Source: an uncultured Saprospiraceae bacterium
Lineage (GTDB): Bacteria; Bacteroidota; Bacteroidia; Chitinophagales; Saprospiraceae
Assembly (NCBI GenBank): GCA_947311105.1
Contig: CAMZKG010000081.1
Span: forward strand, 1 to 33,078
Direction of reading: 5' to 3'
Length of the DNA: 33,078 nt
In this document: positions 14,335 to 22,006 of the stretch, piece by piece
Layout: every line of letters begins with the position of its first letter
Numbering within the stretch: position 1 is the stretch's first letter
Translations under genes and position numbers: made by a program
The notes under the pieces: generated by a model
What the model was told of the DNA's origin: nothing
What the model saw: only the letters and a program-made list of their open reading frames with translations
The model's database searches: none

Positions 14335-14348
14335 CGAACGGCTGTTCG
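14335..14348. repeat. CGAACGGCCGTTCG-family palindrome, copy 2
   Basis: The core is CGAACGGCTGTTCG with one deviation. The flanks GATGTCGAGC and GGGTCTAGCAATTG match those at 26645 and 33012. It lies between divergent genes, and a CAATTG pair follows directly. Confidence 0.75.
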
Positions 14349-14439
14349 GGTCTAGCAATTGCCCAATTGCATAAAACAAACGGTTTCTCCGTACTTACGT
14401 ACCAAAACATAAGTTAATACTAGTATTCCTGACGGGAAA

Positions 14440-14471
14440 TTTGGAAAAAGCCGCTAATACCCTTACTTTTG
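14440..14471 (+). promoter_or_regulatory. Promoter of the cytochrome c peroxidase gene
   Basis: TTTG (14440-14443), 20 bases, then TACTTTTG (14464-14471): an exact fit to the Bacteroidota sigma-A promoter. The leader to the ATG at 14513 would be about 35 bases. Confidence 0.75.
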
Positions 14472-14512
14472 TAGAGAGTTTTCCCTAGCTCAGTCAATTT
14501 AACCAAATCCTT

Positions 14513-15871
14513 ATGAACAGCGCTACGACACCTTCAAAAATTGTTATTTTATTGCCTTTTTTGCTTATTATGCTGCTATCTGCTTGTAAGCACAAAACGA
14601 CTATCAGCTTGGATGAACAGCTAAATGCTGCATTAAGCGATTTGTCCAAAACGGGTAGTAAGTCTTATTTTATTTTTCCAGCTTCGGATGACTATGCAGC
14701 TATCCCCAATCAAGATCCCCATAATCCCATTACAGCTGAAAAAGTGGCTTTGGGTAAATTGCTCTATTTTGAGACGGGTTTTGGTCAGAAGTCTAAGTAT
14801 GCTGCCGGCATGGAGACCTATTCCTGTGCTTCTTGCCATATTGCGTCCAAAGGCTTTACCCCAGGACGTTTGCAAGGGGTGGCAGATGGTGGCATCGGGT
14901 TTGGGCAGGATGGCGAAGGGCGTATCCAATGGAATATTTATGATGAAGACGAAGTGGATGTGCAAGGGTTGAGAGCCCTTAGTATGCTGAATCTAGCGTA
15001 TGTGACGAATACCTTTTGGAGTGGGCAGTTTGGCGCAAATGATAAGAATATAGGCACCGAAAATGTTTGGGATCACAAACCTGAATTAGCGGTCAATCAT
15101 CTAGGTTATTCAGGACAGGAGAGCCAGCATATCGTGGGTATCGACTTGCACCGTCTTGCCGTGACCGAAAAATTGTTGGATGAGTACGGGTATCGTAGCT
15201 ACTTTGATGCGGCTTTTCCCGATGTTGACGTAGAAAATAGATATACCAATGAGACGGCTGCTTTTGCGCTCGCTGCTTATTTGCGGACGCTTTTTGCCAA
15301 TAAAGCGCCCTTCCAAAATTGGTTAAAAGGTGACGAAAATGCCTTGACTGTCAACCAAAAGCGGGGGGCAATGGTTTTTCTGACCAAGGCAGGGTGTACC
15401 GGTTGCCACAAAAGCCCTTCTTTTAATTCGATGGAATTTCATCGCTTGGGTGTTAAGGATATGAATGCGCACCCCGATGCAATGGCCACTTCCGAAGCAG
15501 ATGATAAAAATCTTGGGCGTGGCGGCTTTACTGGCGTGCCTGATGATATGCGCAAGTTTAAAGTGCCGCAGCTCTATAATGTCGGGGATTATGCGACCTA
15601 TTTTCACGGAAGTAGCAAGCGTACTTTGCGAGAAGTCATCAACTATAAACTAACCGCCAAATCCGAAAATCGATTTGTTTTGAATAAAGACCTTTCGGAA
15701 AAATTTAAACCCGTCTCCTTGACCGAAGTCGAAAAGGCTCAGTTGATTGATTTCTTAGCGAATGGTCTGCGAGATCCCGACTTACAACGTTATGTGCCTA
15801 AGAGCCTTCCGTCTGGTAATTGCTCCCCTAATAATGACCCCTTTTCGCAGGTGGACTTGGGCTGCCAATAG
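14513..15871 (+). CDS. Di-haem cytochrome c peroxidase family lipoprotein
   Basis: A periplasm-facing CcpA/MauG-type protein of 452 aa that would reduce hydrogen peroxide with electrons from small cytochromes or quinol, or oxidise another substrate as MauG-like members do. Its lipoprotein signal ends LLSAC (Cys25). Two haem-binding motifs define the family: CASCH (105-109) in the N-terminal domain and CTGCH (295-299) in the C-terminal domain. VALGKLLYFETGF and TLREVINYK are family landmarks around them. The length is longer than classical enzymes (about 330 aa). The extra material lies between the haem domains, where QSQHIVGIDLHRLA is conserved in Bacteroidota homologues. A strong promoter lies directly upstream, and no partner gene follows. 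Confidence 0.9.
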   Translation: MNSATTPSKIVILLPFLLIMLLSACKHKTTISLDEQLNAALSDLSKTGSKSYFIFPASDDYAAIPNQDPHNPITAEKVALGKLLYFETGFGQKSKYAAGMETYSCASCHIASKGFTPGRLQGVADGGIGFGQDGEGRIQWNIYDEDEVDVQGLRALSMLNLAYVTNTFWSGQFGANDKNIGTENVWDHKPELAVNHLGYSGQESQHIVGIDLHRLAVTEKLLDEYGYRSYFDAAFPDVDVENRYTNETAAFALAAYLRTLFANKAPFQNWLKGDENALTVNQKRGAMVFLTKAGCTGCHKSPSFNSMEFHRLGVKDMNAHPDAMATSEADDKNLGRGGFTGVPDDMRKFKVPQLYNVGDYATYFHGSSKRTLREVINYKLTAKSENRFVLNKDLSEKFKPVSLTEVEKAQLIDFLANGLRDPDLQRYVPKSLPSGNCSPNNDPFSQVDLGCQ

Positions 15872-16226
15872 TTGTTTGTCTTAGGGCTGATAGGCGTCAC
15901 TGTTTTATGGGGGATACGCTTGTCGATAGTAGTATCTTTGATTTGGTGAAGTATAGAACCCAATCTAAAGGAATAAATACTGCTAAGCGCATTAAAAAAA
16001 CCGATAATGAATGGATTAGCGTATGCGTCCGAGCAACTACTCCTTGGCTTTAGGTTTCGAATAGGATGGTAACAACTCTGCAAGGTTGTGAATCCTTTTA
16101 TTTGGCTGTCGAGAAAGCATCTTTCAACCAAAGTCTTGGACTTGACATTATTGTTTTTGTAAGTTGAGAGCATTTAATAAATTACTGATGAGTCTCAATC
16201 CATAGGACAACTTCACACTTCTCGTA
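15872..16226. other. Intergenic, possible decayed coding sequence
   Basis: These 355 bases lie between convergent genes. One plus frame is open from about 15891 to a stop at 16051 (RADRRHCFMGDTLVDSSIFDLVKYRTQ...), and it reopens after that stop to about 16160. That suggests an eroded gene, but I do not recognise the peptide. A minus frame across it (15790-16173) would overlap the end of the peroxidase gene and has poor composition. No terminator or repeat-family copy was seen. Confidence 0.35.
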
Positions 16227-17243
16227 TTAACGCCCAGTAACCATTATCTTTTTTGTCGCTATTTTGCCATTGGCTATCAATTGTAGCATATATTTGCCGG
16301 AAGGCAGGGATGATACAGCTAGCTCTATCTGATGCTGTCCAGCTTGTTTAAACTCCGATGTAGCAGGCACTATCGTTCTGCCAGTTATCGAAAATAATTG
16401 CCATTGAACACGGCTAGGTTTGTCTAGCCTAAAATCAACACGCACCCAGTCACTTGTCGGGTTGGGGTAAACAAGAATTGGCGCATCCCAAGTAACTAAA
16501 GATTTATTAGACAAGATGATGGACTCATCCAAAAAGTACGAAGCAGACGTAGTGTTGGTGTCAATCGTTGTTTGTATTACGGAAGCAATAGAAGCGTGAA
16601 TACCTTCTTGAAACCAAGAATAGGTCAAGGTTTCTAGAGTTACAGGAATATCGTTGACAGTGTCCGTAGTTGTTTCTAAAACCTTGACTCTCAATACATT
16701 ATTGAATTGACCGTAGGGCATAATTAGGGTGCCTGTGCCGTCTGCTGTAACAGAGATGGTTCCTGTTCTAGGGCTAGTTACTCCGCCAGATGTGATTGTT
16801 CCTGAAAATTGATTATTGAAGGTCTGGTTATAATGAAATGGAAAAGTAAGAAAAACTTCGGGGTCGATAGAGTAGTTGACTTCAAAGGCAAAAGAAGGAG
16901 CGCTGATGCCAAGACGTTGCCAAGCAAAAGAAGAGATATCCAAAAACTCCCCTGCATCCCCAGAAATCCCTACGACGGTAGCGTCGGGATAAAAGGTTGC
17001 CTTAGGATGGTTGGATGGCGTCTCATACGATAGCATATTGGTGTCTAGAGCGATAAGTCCAGATAAATCCCAGGTAATACCTTCGCCGCTATCACCGATA
17101 GGCCCAGTTAGGCTTTTGTGGGTGATAAAATGGTCTCCGATCTGGGGGGTAATATTGTCCATTGTAAGCGTTTGAGACCTAGATAGACTCGAAAGGCATA
17201 AAAAGAAAAGTAGGAAAAGGTGACGAAGATGAATTGTAGGCAT
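16227..17243 (-). CDS. T9SS type A cargo protein of unknown function
   Basis: A 338-aa secreted protein. The signal peptide MPTIHLRHLFLLFFLCLSSLSRSQ places the start at 17243; the 19 extra codons upstream have no export character. The body (about 25-255) is Thr/Ser-rich and beta-rich, with no cysteine and no catalytic signature. It contains DNITPQIGDHFI and GDSGEGITWDLSGL near the front and GTISVTADGTGTLIMPYG in the middle. This pattern is seen in T9SS proteins of unknown role. The last 80 residues (ILVYPNPTSDWVRVDF ... LFSITGRTIV ... LPSGKYMLQLIANGKIATKKIMV) are a type A sorting domain, so the protein should cross the outer membrane through the PorV/PorU pathway. It converges with the peroxidase gene and diverges from the CtpA gene. 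Confidence 0.8.
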   Translation of the reverse strand: MPTIHLRHLFLLFFLCLSSLSRSQTLTMDNITPQIGDHFITHKSLTGPIGDSGEGITWDLSGLIALDTNMLSYETPSNHPKATFYPDATVVGISGDAGEFLDISSFAWQRLGISAPSFAFEVNYSIDPEVFLTFPFHYNQTFNNQFSGTITSGGVTSPRTGTISVTADGTGTLIMPYGQFNNVLRVKVLETTTDTVNDIPVTLETLTYSWFQEGIHASIASVIQTTIDTNTTSASYFLDESIILSNKSLVTWDAPILVYPNPTSDWVRVDFRLDKPSRVQWQLFSITGRTIVPATSEFKQAGQHQIELAVSSLPSGKYMLQLIANGKIATKKIMVTGR

Positions 17244-17388
17244 GACATTTTTATTTATTAGGCAAAAGAGTAATATGTTTTGTTCATGGTAAAAATACAC
17301 ATTTTATCCTAATAAATTAACTTTTGAGATAAATAATTAGAGCAAAAAAATATCTACCTTGCAGCTTTTATAAAAATCAAAAGATTCA

Positions 17389-19026
17389 ATGGACGAAAAT
17401 CCAAAACAGCGTACGAATAATATCTTTTTACCTTTCTTTTTTGCTCTGGTGATGGTTGGTGGCATGGTCATCGGCTTAAAGATGAAGGATTCGACCAATA
17501 TTTTTGAAAAAATCAAAAATGATGGATTGAGTAGTCATACGAACATGGAAGCGCCCCTGATGCAGGTGATTCGCTATATAGACTCTAAATATGTGGACAC
17601 ACTCAATCAATCAGAATTTGCGGAAAAGGCCATCAGAAACCTAATCAAAGACCTTGATCCACATTCTGTCTATATGCCTGCCAAAATGTACGCACATAGC
17701 AGGGAGCAGCTAAGCGGTTCTTTTGTAGGAATAGGTATTGATTTTTTGGTGATTGATGATACGGTGACCGTTGGTAGTGTTATTAAAGATGGGCCAGCAT
17801 TTCATGCGGGTTTACATAGCGGCGATAAGATTTTGATGGTGAGAGATTCTATCATTGCAGGAGTCAAGCTGCCCGCTGATTCTGTGGTCGCTTTGTTAAA
17901 AGGAACGCGGGGAACCAACTTGAGTCTAACTTGCCTTAACCGAATAACCAACGAAAAATATAGTGCCAATATCACTCGGGGTGATATCGACTTGCCTAGT
18001 GTGCCAGTGGCATTTATGATTGATCCTATCACGGGCTATCTCAAAATTTCTAGCTTTACCGCTACGACTTCTAGAGAATTTGCGCAAGCTGTCAAAAAGA
18101 TGATTGATGATCAAGGAATGCAAGATCTGATTATTGATTTGCGAGACAATCCTGGTGGCTATCTAAACGAAGCAGTTGAAGTTTTAAATCATATCTTCTT
18201 AGATAAACACAAGCTTTTAGTTTACACAAAAGGAGCCAAAGTAGGCACCAAAGACTATGAGTCAAATGGCGCTAGTCGCTTGAATATCAAGAATTTAGCG
18301 GTTTTGGTTAATGAAGAATCTGCATCCGCTGCGGAGATTACTGCCGGTGCTTTACAAGATTGGGATAGAGCCGTGATTATTGGGCGTAGAAGCTTCGGTA
18401 AGGGGCTAGTACAAGAAGAGTTGCAATTGGTCAATGGCGGTGCTATCCGAATGACAGTGGCTAGATATTACACGCCTTCGGGGCGCTGTATCCAAAAAGA
18501 TTATTCGGACAGAGATAAATATGCCCATGACATTGAAAATCGTTTTGACAATGGTGAGCTTTACCACCAATCTGAAAATCAAGTAAAAGATACCACCAAA
18601 TATTATACTTCCAAACACCGTTTGGTGCATAGTGGCGGTGGCATTACACCTGAAATTTTTATCCCGATGGATAGTATGTTGGTGGACAGAAATTGGCTAA
18701 TCATGAACAGCATGGTCTATCAATTTATTTTAGCCAGACCCATTAAAATACATGATATTGATGAGAAAGAATTTCTTAATTCCTATCAAATATCTGATGA
18801 TTTGGTCAATGAATTTATCGCTTACGCAAAAAAGCAAGATGATTTGATAGAAATAAAATCCAATGATTATTTTAGACCTTTCCTGAAAAGAAGCCTGAAG
18901 GCGTATGCTGGTAAACTCAAATATGGTGAAGGTATGTATTATAAAGTGATGGCTACGGATCATGATTTATTTGTGCAAACAGCCTTGAAGCAGCTAAAAA
19001 AAGACGATGTTTTGGATGTCAACTAA
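17389..19026 (+). CDS. S41 family C-terminal processing peptidase (CtpA/Prc-like)
   Basis: A 545-aa periplasmic serine protease that cleaves proteins near their C-termini in envelope quality control or maturation. The N-terminus has one membrane segment (about 11-30, IFLPFFFALVMVGGMVIGL) serving as anchor or uncleaved signal. A PDZ domain follows (about 105-190, GIGIDFL..GPAFHAGLHSGDKI), then the S41 core. The catalytic Ser313 is in SASAAE and the Lys338 in RSFGKGLVQ; LRDNPGGYL is the usual substrate-cradle strand. The extended C-terminus to 545 is common in Bacteroidota members. miaE starts 12 bases after its stop, so the two are probably cotranscribed. Confidence 0.93.
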   Translation: MDENPKQRTNNIFLPFFFALVMVGGMVIGLKMKDSTNIFEKIKNDGLSSHTNMEAPLMQVIRYIDSKYVDTLNQSEFAEKAIRNLIKDLDPHSVYMPAKMYAHSREQLSGSFVGIGIDFLVIDDTVTVGSVIKDGPAFHAGLHSGDKILMVRDSIIAGVKLPADSVVALLKGTRGTNLSLTCLNRITNEKYSANITRGDIDLPSVPVAFMIDPITGYLKISSFTATTSREFAQAVKKMIDDQGMQDLIIDLRDNPGGYLNEAVEVLNHIFLDKHKLLVYTKGAKVGTKDYESNGASRLNIKNLAVLVNEESASAAEITAGALQDWDRAVIIGRRSFGKGLVQEELQLVNGGAIRMTVARYYTPSGRCIQKDYSDRDKYAHDIENRFDNGELYHQSENQVKDTTKYYTSKHRLVHSGGGITPEIFIPMDSMLVDRNWLIMNSMVYQFILARPIKIHDIDEKEFLNSYQISDDLVNEFIAYAKKQDDLIEIKSNDYFRPFLKRSLKAYAGKLKYGEGMYYKVMATDHDLFVQTALKQLKKDDVLDVN

Positions 19027-19038
19027 ATATCTTGAGAA

Positions 19039-19623
19039 ATGAAATATAATCTACAAGTGCTTTCAGCCAGTCCTGATGGTTGGATCGAAGCCGTTATGAA
19101 TGATTTTGATGCGTTTTTGATTAGTCATGCGGATGGGGAGCGCAAAGTGTCCGCTTTTGCCTTAGGACTTGTCGCAAAATATCCCACTTTCACCAAGATG
19201 GTGCCGACTTTAATAGAAATAGGCGTTGAAGAATTAGAGCATTTTCAGCAAGTTTATGGGTTGATGCATGAGCGGGGTTTGTCGCTTCCGCAAAAAATTG
19301 AAAAAGACTTATACATGGTGGAATTGACCAAGCAATGTCGGCATGGTCGGATGGATCGCTTAATGGACAGGTTGATTATTGGTTCTTTGGTGGAGATACG
19401 TGCTTTGGAGCGGTTTAAATTGGTAGGTGACCACCTAGAAGACCCAGACCTAAAACGTTTTTATAAGATTTTGTGGGCGTCCGAAGTGAAGCATGGGACG
19501 GCCTATGTGGATCTAGCGATGTTGTATTTTCCTGAAAAGGAAGTCTTAGAGCGCGCCCAATGGTTTTTTGAATATGAAGCCGAATTGATTGGACGGGTTC
19601 CTATACGCCCAGCTTTGCACTAA
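19039..19623 (+). CDS. miaE: tRNA-(ms2io6A)-hydroxylase family protein (MiaE-like)
   Basis: A 194-aa ferritin-like di-iron protein of the MiaE family, which hydroxylates the isopentenyl group of 2-methylthio-N6-isopentenyladenosine at tRNA position 37 using O2. The carboxylate/histidine pattern expected for the di-iron site is present: EELEHFQQV (Glu64/65 and His68), VEIRALERF (Glu119, Glu124) and ASEVKHGTAY (Glu149, His152). Length fits the family. The gene starts 12 bases after ctpA, and the pairing says nothing obvious about function. Other ferritin-like hydroxylases are possible, but the ERF and SEvkH spacing is characteristic of MiaE. Confidence 0.85.
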   Translation: MKYNLQVLSASPDGWIEAVMNDFDAFLISHADGERKVSAFALGLVAKYPTFTKMVPTLIEIGVEELEHFQQVYGLMHERGLSLPQKIEKDLYMVELTKQCRHGRMDRLMDRLIIGSLVEIRALERFKLVGDHLEDPDLKRFYKILWASEVKHGTAYVDLAMLYFPEKEVLERAQWFFEYEAELIGRVPIRPALH

Positions 19624-19666
19624 CGGCGAAACGGTGTAAACGGATATAACGGGCGCGATGTATAGA

Positions 19667-19680
19667 CAAACGGCCGTTCG
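19667..19680. repeat. CGAACGGCCGTTCG-family palindrome, copy 3
   Basis: CAAACGGCCGTTCG with flanks TATAGA and TCTC, similar to the copy at 21930. It lies just beyond the miaE stop, in the convergent gap. Confidence 0.7.
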
Positions 19681-19780
19681 TCTCACTGACTAACAAATGG
19701 TCCGGTCTTTTTTTGGAAAAAAAGCAGCAAAAAGCACTATAAACACTGGCTTTTTTCTATTTAGTGCAAGTTATGTTTTG

Positions 19781-19832
19781 TCCAACTTGCACAATTGCAC
19801 AAAATAAAATTTCAGGTCATTCTTTAGCTATA
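19781..19832. repeat. CAATTG / CTTTAGCTATAA composite repeat, copy 2
   Basis: CAACTTGCACAATTG, then AAAATAAAA, then TCTTTAGCTATAA: the same block order as 4961-5022. It ends against the terminator of the next minus-strand gene. Confidence 0.5.
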
Positions 19833-19865
19833 AAAAAAGGTCGCACCCCATGACAGGATACGACC
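19832..19865 (-). terminator. Rho-independent terminator of the 177-aa gene
   Basis: On the minus strand GGTCGTATCC pairs with GGGTGCGACC (10 bp with two G-T pairs) around a 7-base loop, followed by seven T. It lies 40 bases past the stop at 19906. Confidence 0.8.
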
Positions 19866-19905
19866 AAAATGTATTGGTTCTTATACGACCTTGAAGCAAA
19901 GTCTT

Positions 19906-20439
19906 CTACTTGCTCCGTGCGCCCACAAAATGGTGATCTTTATATTTAAACAGGATATTGAACGTCGTTAGACTTCCATAAATACGAGTGATATACTGTT
20001 GTAAATCAATTTTTTCACTTTCCGAAAGCCCTTTATGTGCGTTGATACGTTGTTCCATCACTCTAACTCGGTCACGCACCATGACGATTTTGTGAAAGAA
20101 AGTATCGATAGGAATTTCTTTCGAGCTGATGCTATCGTCTTTTGAATTGATGGTTAGCGTGCCACCGTCCCATTTGTCCGCTATGGGGATGATTTCAGAC
20201 ACATCCGACCAAGCCTTTAGTATTTTGGCCAAAGCCTTTTCCATGTCTGAGAAACTCACAGCGGCTTCCACCGGGATCGCTTCGATAATCTCCCAAGCAC
20301 TATAGGTTTTGCCTACTTCCTTGATACCATATTGGATAAAACAGACTTCATAAGCTGCTTGAAATAAACGTATAATGACACCGCTACCATAGGCAGGATG
20401 TTTGACTCTTGATCCGATTCCTAATGTTGTATTTTCCAT
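19906..20439 (-). CDS. Hypothetical protein with Tudor/KOW-like N-terminus
   Basis: A 177-aa soluble protein. The first 55 residues (GIGSRVKHPAYGSGVIIRLFQAAYEVCFIQYGIKEV) have the G.RV.HP.YG.G.V spacing of small SH3-like folds, as in the CarD N-terminal and UvrD C-terminal domains. Those bind RNA polymerase or protein partners. The rest is helical (MEKALAKILKAW, KIVMVRDRVRVMEQRI, SESEKIDLQQYITRIYGSLTTFNILF), with no enzymatic motif. I infer a regulatory or scaffolding role and cannot name one. The gene has its own strong terminator and is divergent from moeA across a structured 280-base gap. Confidence 0.75.
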   Translation of the reverse strand: MENTTLGIGSRVKHPAYGSGVIIRLFQAAYEVCFIQYGIKEVGKTYSAWEIIEAIPVEAAVSFSDMEKALAKILKAWSDVSEIIPIADKWDGGTLTINSKDDSISSKEIPIDTFFHKIVMVRDRVRVMEQRINAHKGLSESEKIDLQQYITRIYGSLTTFNILFKYKDHHFVGARSK

Positions 20440-20673
20440 GTTCGTTGTACGGGAATTGGGATTTTCTAGTTACTTTTTTTTTGTTTTTTTTGTGTACTCG
20501 TTGTTGGTCTTTGGTGCTCGCTTTGCTTGCTGTAGGTCTTTGGGACGGGCTTCGCCATTTGGTGCTACGGAAGCGGCATGCATTTACGGCATACAGGTAG
20601 CGGATGAAGCCAATGCAACAACCCCAAAAGAGCACCAACCCATCCAAAAAAAAACGTAGGGGGGGGCGCTTCA

Positions 20674-20692
20674 CCCCGAACAAAGTTTGGGG
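20674..20692. repeat. CCCC-N11-GGGG palindrome, variant copy 3
   Basis: CCCCGAACAAAGTTTGGGG, preceded by ACGTAGGGG, is the same architecture as 6003-6040 with a changed stem. Its TTTG supplies the candidate -33 box of moeA. Confidence 0.55.
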
Positions 20693-20716
20693 TTTTGGGA
20701 AAAAATCCTACCTTTA
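20686..20716 (+). promoter_or_regulatory. Candidate moeA promoter inside the palindrome repeat
   Basis: TTTG (20686-20689), 19 bases, then TACCTTTA (20709-20716), seven of eight matches to TAnnTTTG. The ATG at 20721 is only five bases further on, so the transcript would have almost no leader. Confidence 0.5.
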
Positions 20717-20720
20717 CACA

Positions 20721-21911
20721 ATGAAATCAGTACAAGAGATTACGAAGATAATTTTGGACAATGCCAGAGACTACGGTGTCGAAACAGTTCCCCTTGGTCA
20801 GAGTACGGGGCGGGTGCTTGCGGAAGATTTGGTGGCGGATCGGGATTTTCCGCCTTTTGACCGAGTGAGTTATGACGGCATTGCCATACGGTTTGAAGAT
20901 TATGACAAAGGGCAGCGGACTTTTCCGATTATAGGAATGCAAGCAGCCGGTGCGCCCCAAACAGCAGCTGAAGCAGAAGGAAATTGTGTGGAAATCATGA
21001 CAGGTGCTATTTTGACCCTTGGTTTTGATACAGTTGTGCAGTACGAATGGCTCGATATTGTCGATGGAAAAGCAACCATCCAAGAAGGGCATTCTATAAA
21101 CCAAAATAGACACATACACCCTAAGGGGAAGGATCAAAAAAAAGGCGATGTGATTACTTTTGCTGGAAAGCAAATGACCGCTGCTGAAATTAATATTGCT
21201 GCGACCATCGGTAAGTATGAAGTTTTAGTCAAGAAATTGCCTTCTATTGCGGTTATATCCACAGGTGATGAATTAGTAGATGTTGGTGAGATACCAGAGC
21301 CGCACCAGATTCGCCGCTCCAATGTGTTTTCTATTGCGGCCACTCTTGGCAAGATAGGTGCTTGGGTAGATATTTTGCATAGCGATGATGTCAAAGAAGA
21401 AATTACAGGAAAATTGGCGATGTGTCTGGCAGAATATGATGTTTTGATACTTAGTGGCGGCGTGTCAAAAGGGAAATTTGACTATATTCCAGAAGTTTTG
21501 AATGAATTAGGCGTCGAACAACTTTTCCATCGAGTGGCGCAACGTCCAGGTAAGCCATTTTGGTTTGGCAAGACAGATGGCAATATTATTTTTGCCCTAC
21601 CAGGTAATCCGGTGGCTACTTTTTTGGGGACGATTCGGTATGTTTTGCCGTGGATGCGACAATGCCTTGGATTGGGGGCAATGAGTACGCAATATGCACG
21701 TTTGAAAGAAGGTTTTAAGTTTGATAAGCCCATGCAATATTTCCTTTCGGTAAAAATAGAAACGGATGATGAAGGCGTGACGTGGGCGCTTGCGCAAAAA
21801 GGACATGGATCGGGGGATTTGGCTAATTTAACCAGAATTGATGGCTTCCTAGAGTTGCCCATGGAGCAAGATGTCTTCTCCGTTGGAGAAGCTTTCCGTT
21901 TTTGGAAATAA
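20721..21911 (+). CDS. moeA: Molybdopterin molybdenumtransferase MoeA
   Basis: A 396-aa enzyme inserting molybdate into adenylylated molybdopterin, a late step of molybdenum cofactor synthesis in the cytoplasm. The family pattern is complete. The N-terminal DFPPFDRVSYDGIA corresponds to the P-x-x-x-S-x-x-DG-x-A region. The MoCF/MPT-binding domain has ISTGDEL and LSGGVSKGKFDYIP, and RVAQRPGKPFWFG and FALPGNPVATF follow. A beta-rich C-terminal domain closes the protein. The frame is open from 20604, but the 39 upstream codons are translated repeat, and a promoter-like sequence ends at 20716, so 20721 is used. The molybdenum guanylyltransferase gene follows in the same direction after 95 bases. 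No molybdoenzyme or other moa genes are in the window. Confidence 0.92.
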   Translation: MKSVQEITKIILDNARDYGVETVPLGQSTGRVLAEDLVADRDFPPFDRVSYDGIAIRFEDYDKGQRTFPIIGMQAAGAPQTAAEAEGNCVEIMTGAILTLGFDTVVQYEWLDIVDGKATIQEGHSINQNRHIHPKGKDQKKGDVITFAGKQMTAAEINIAATIGKYEVLVKKLPSIAVISTGDELVDVGEIPEPHQIRRSNVFSIAATLGKIGAWVDILHSDDVKEEITGKLAMCLAEYDVLILSGGVSKGKFDYIPEVLNELGVEQLFHRVAQRPGKPFWFGKTDGNIIFALPGNPVATFLGTIRYVLPWMRQCLGLGAMSTQYARLKEGFKFDKPMQYFLSVKIETDDEGVTWALAQKGHGSGDLANLTRIDGFLELPMEQDVFSVGEAFRFWK

Positions 21912-21926
21912 CCCGATTGCTAGTAC

Positions 21927-21946
21927 AGACGAACGGCCGTTCGTCT
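21927..21946. repeat. CGAACGGCCGTTCG-family palindrome, copy 4 (perfect 20-mer)
   Basis: AGACGAACGGCCGTTCGTCT is a perfect 20-base palindrome just after the moeA stop. It is the longest version in the window and one of a pair with 21974-21987. Confidence 0.85.
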
Positions 21947-21973
21947 CGAGAAGCAACCCGATTGCTAAACCCC

Positions 21974-21987
21974 CGAACGGCCGTTCG
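21974..21987. repeat. CGAACGGCCGTTCG-family palindrome, copy 5
   Basis: Perfect 14-base core, 44 bases after copy 4. Both copies are preceded by CCCGATTGCTA or a close form, so the whole module was probably duplicated in tandem. Confidence 0.85.
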
Positions 21988-22006
21988 GCTCAACAAGCAA
22001 CCAAAA

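Larger units (their letters stand above)
20440..20720. other. Divergent intergenic region with inverted repeats
   Basis: This 281-base gap starts with a T-rich tract (about 20470-20495). It then has a GC-richer stretch with a long-range 9-bp inverted repeat, TTGGTGCTC near 20512 and GAGCACCAA near 20631, and ends with a GTAGGGG/CCCCGAACAAAGTTTGGGG palindrome. Frames run through it, including an upstream extension of moeA, but they have repeat-like composition. A folded non-coding RNA is possible but unproven. Confidence 0.45.

Noticed and set aside
14218..14379. 54-residue N-terminal extension of the GH16-like protein
   Set aside because: It precedes a good signal peptide, reads through a CGAACGGCTGTTCG palindrome, and a -7 promoter box lies inside it.
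15790..16173. Minus-strand frame of 127 codons overlapping the peroxidase gene end
   Set aside because: It overlaps 82 bases of a certain gene, has no start signal, and its Ser/Thr/Pro/Lys-rich composition looks like an antisense frame. No motif was recognised.
20604..20720. 39-residue N-terminal extension of MoeA
   Set aside because: It is the translation of a poly-A/GTAGGGG/palindrome repeat. MoeA homology starts at MKSVQEI, and a promoter-like sequence ends just before it.
21902..22006. 35-residue N-terminal extension of the MobA protein
   Set aside because: It is the translation of two palindrome copies and overlaps the end of moeA. The domain begins after the ATG at 22007.
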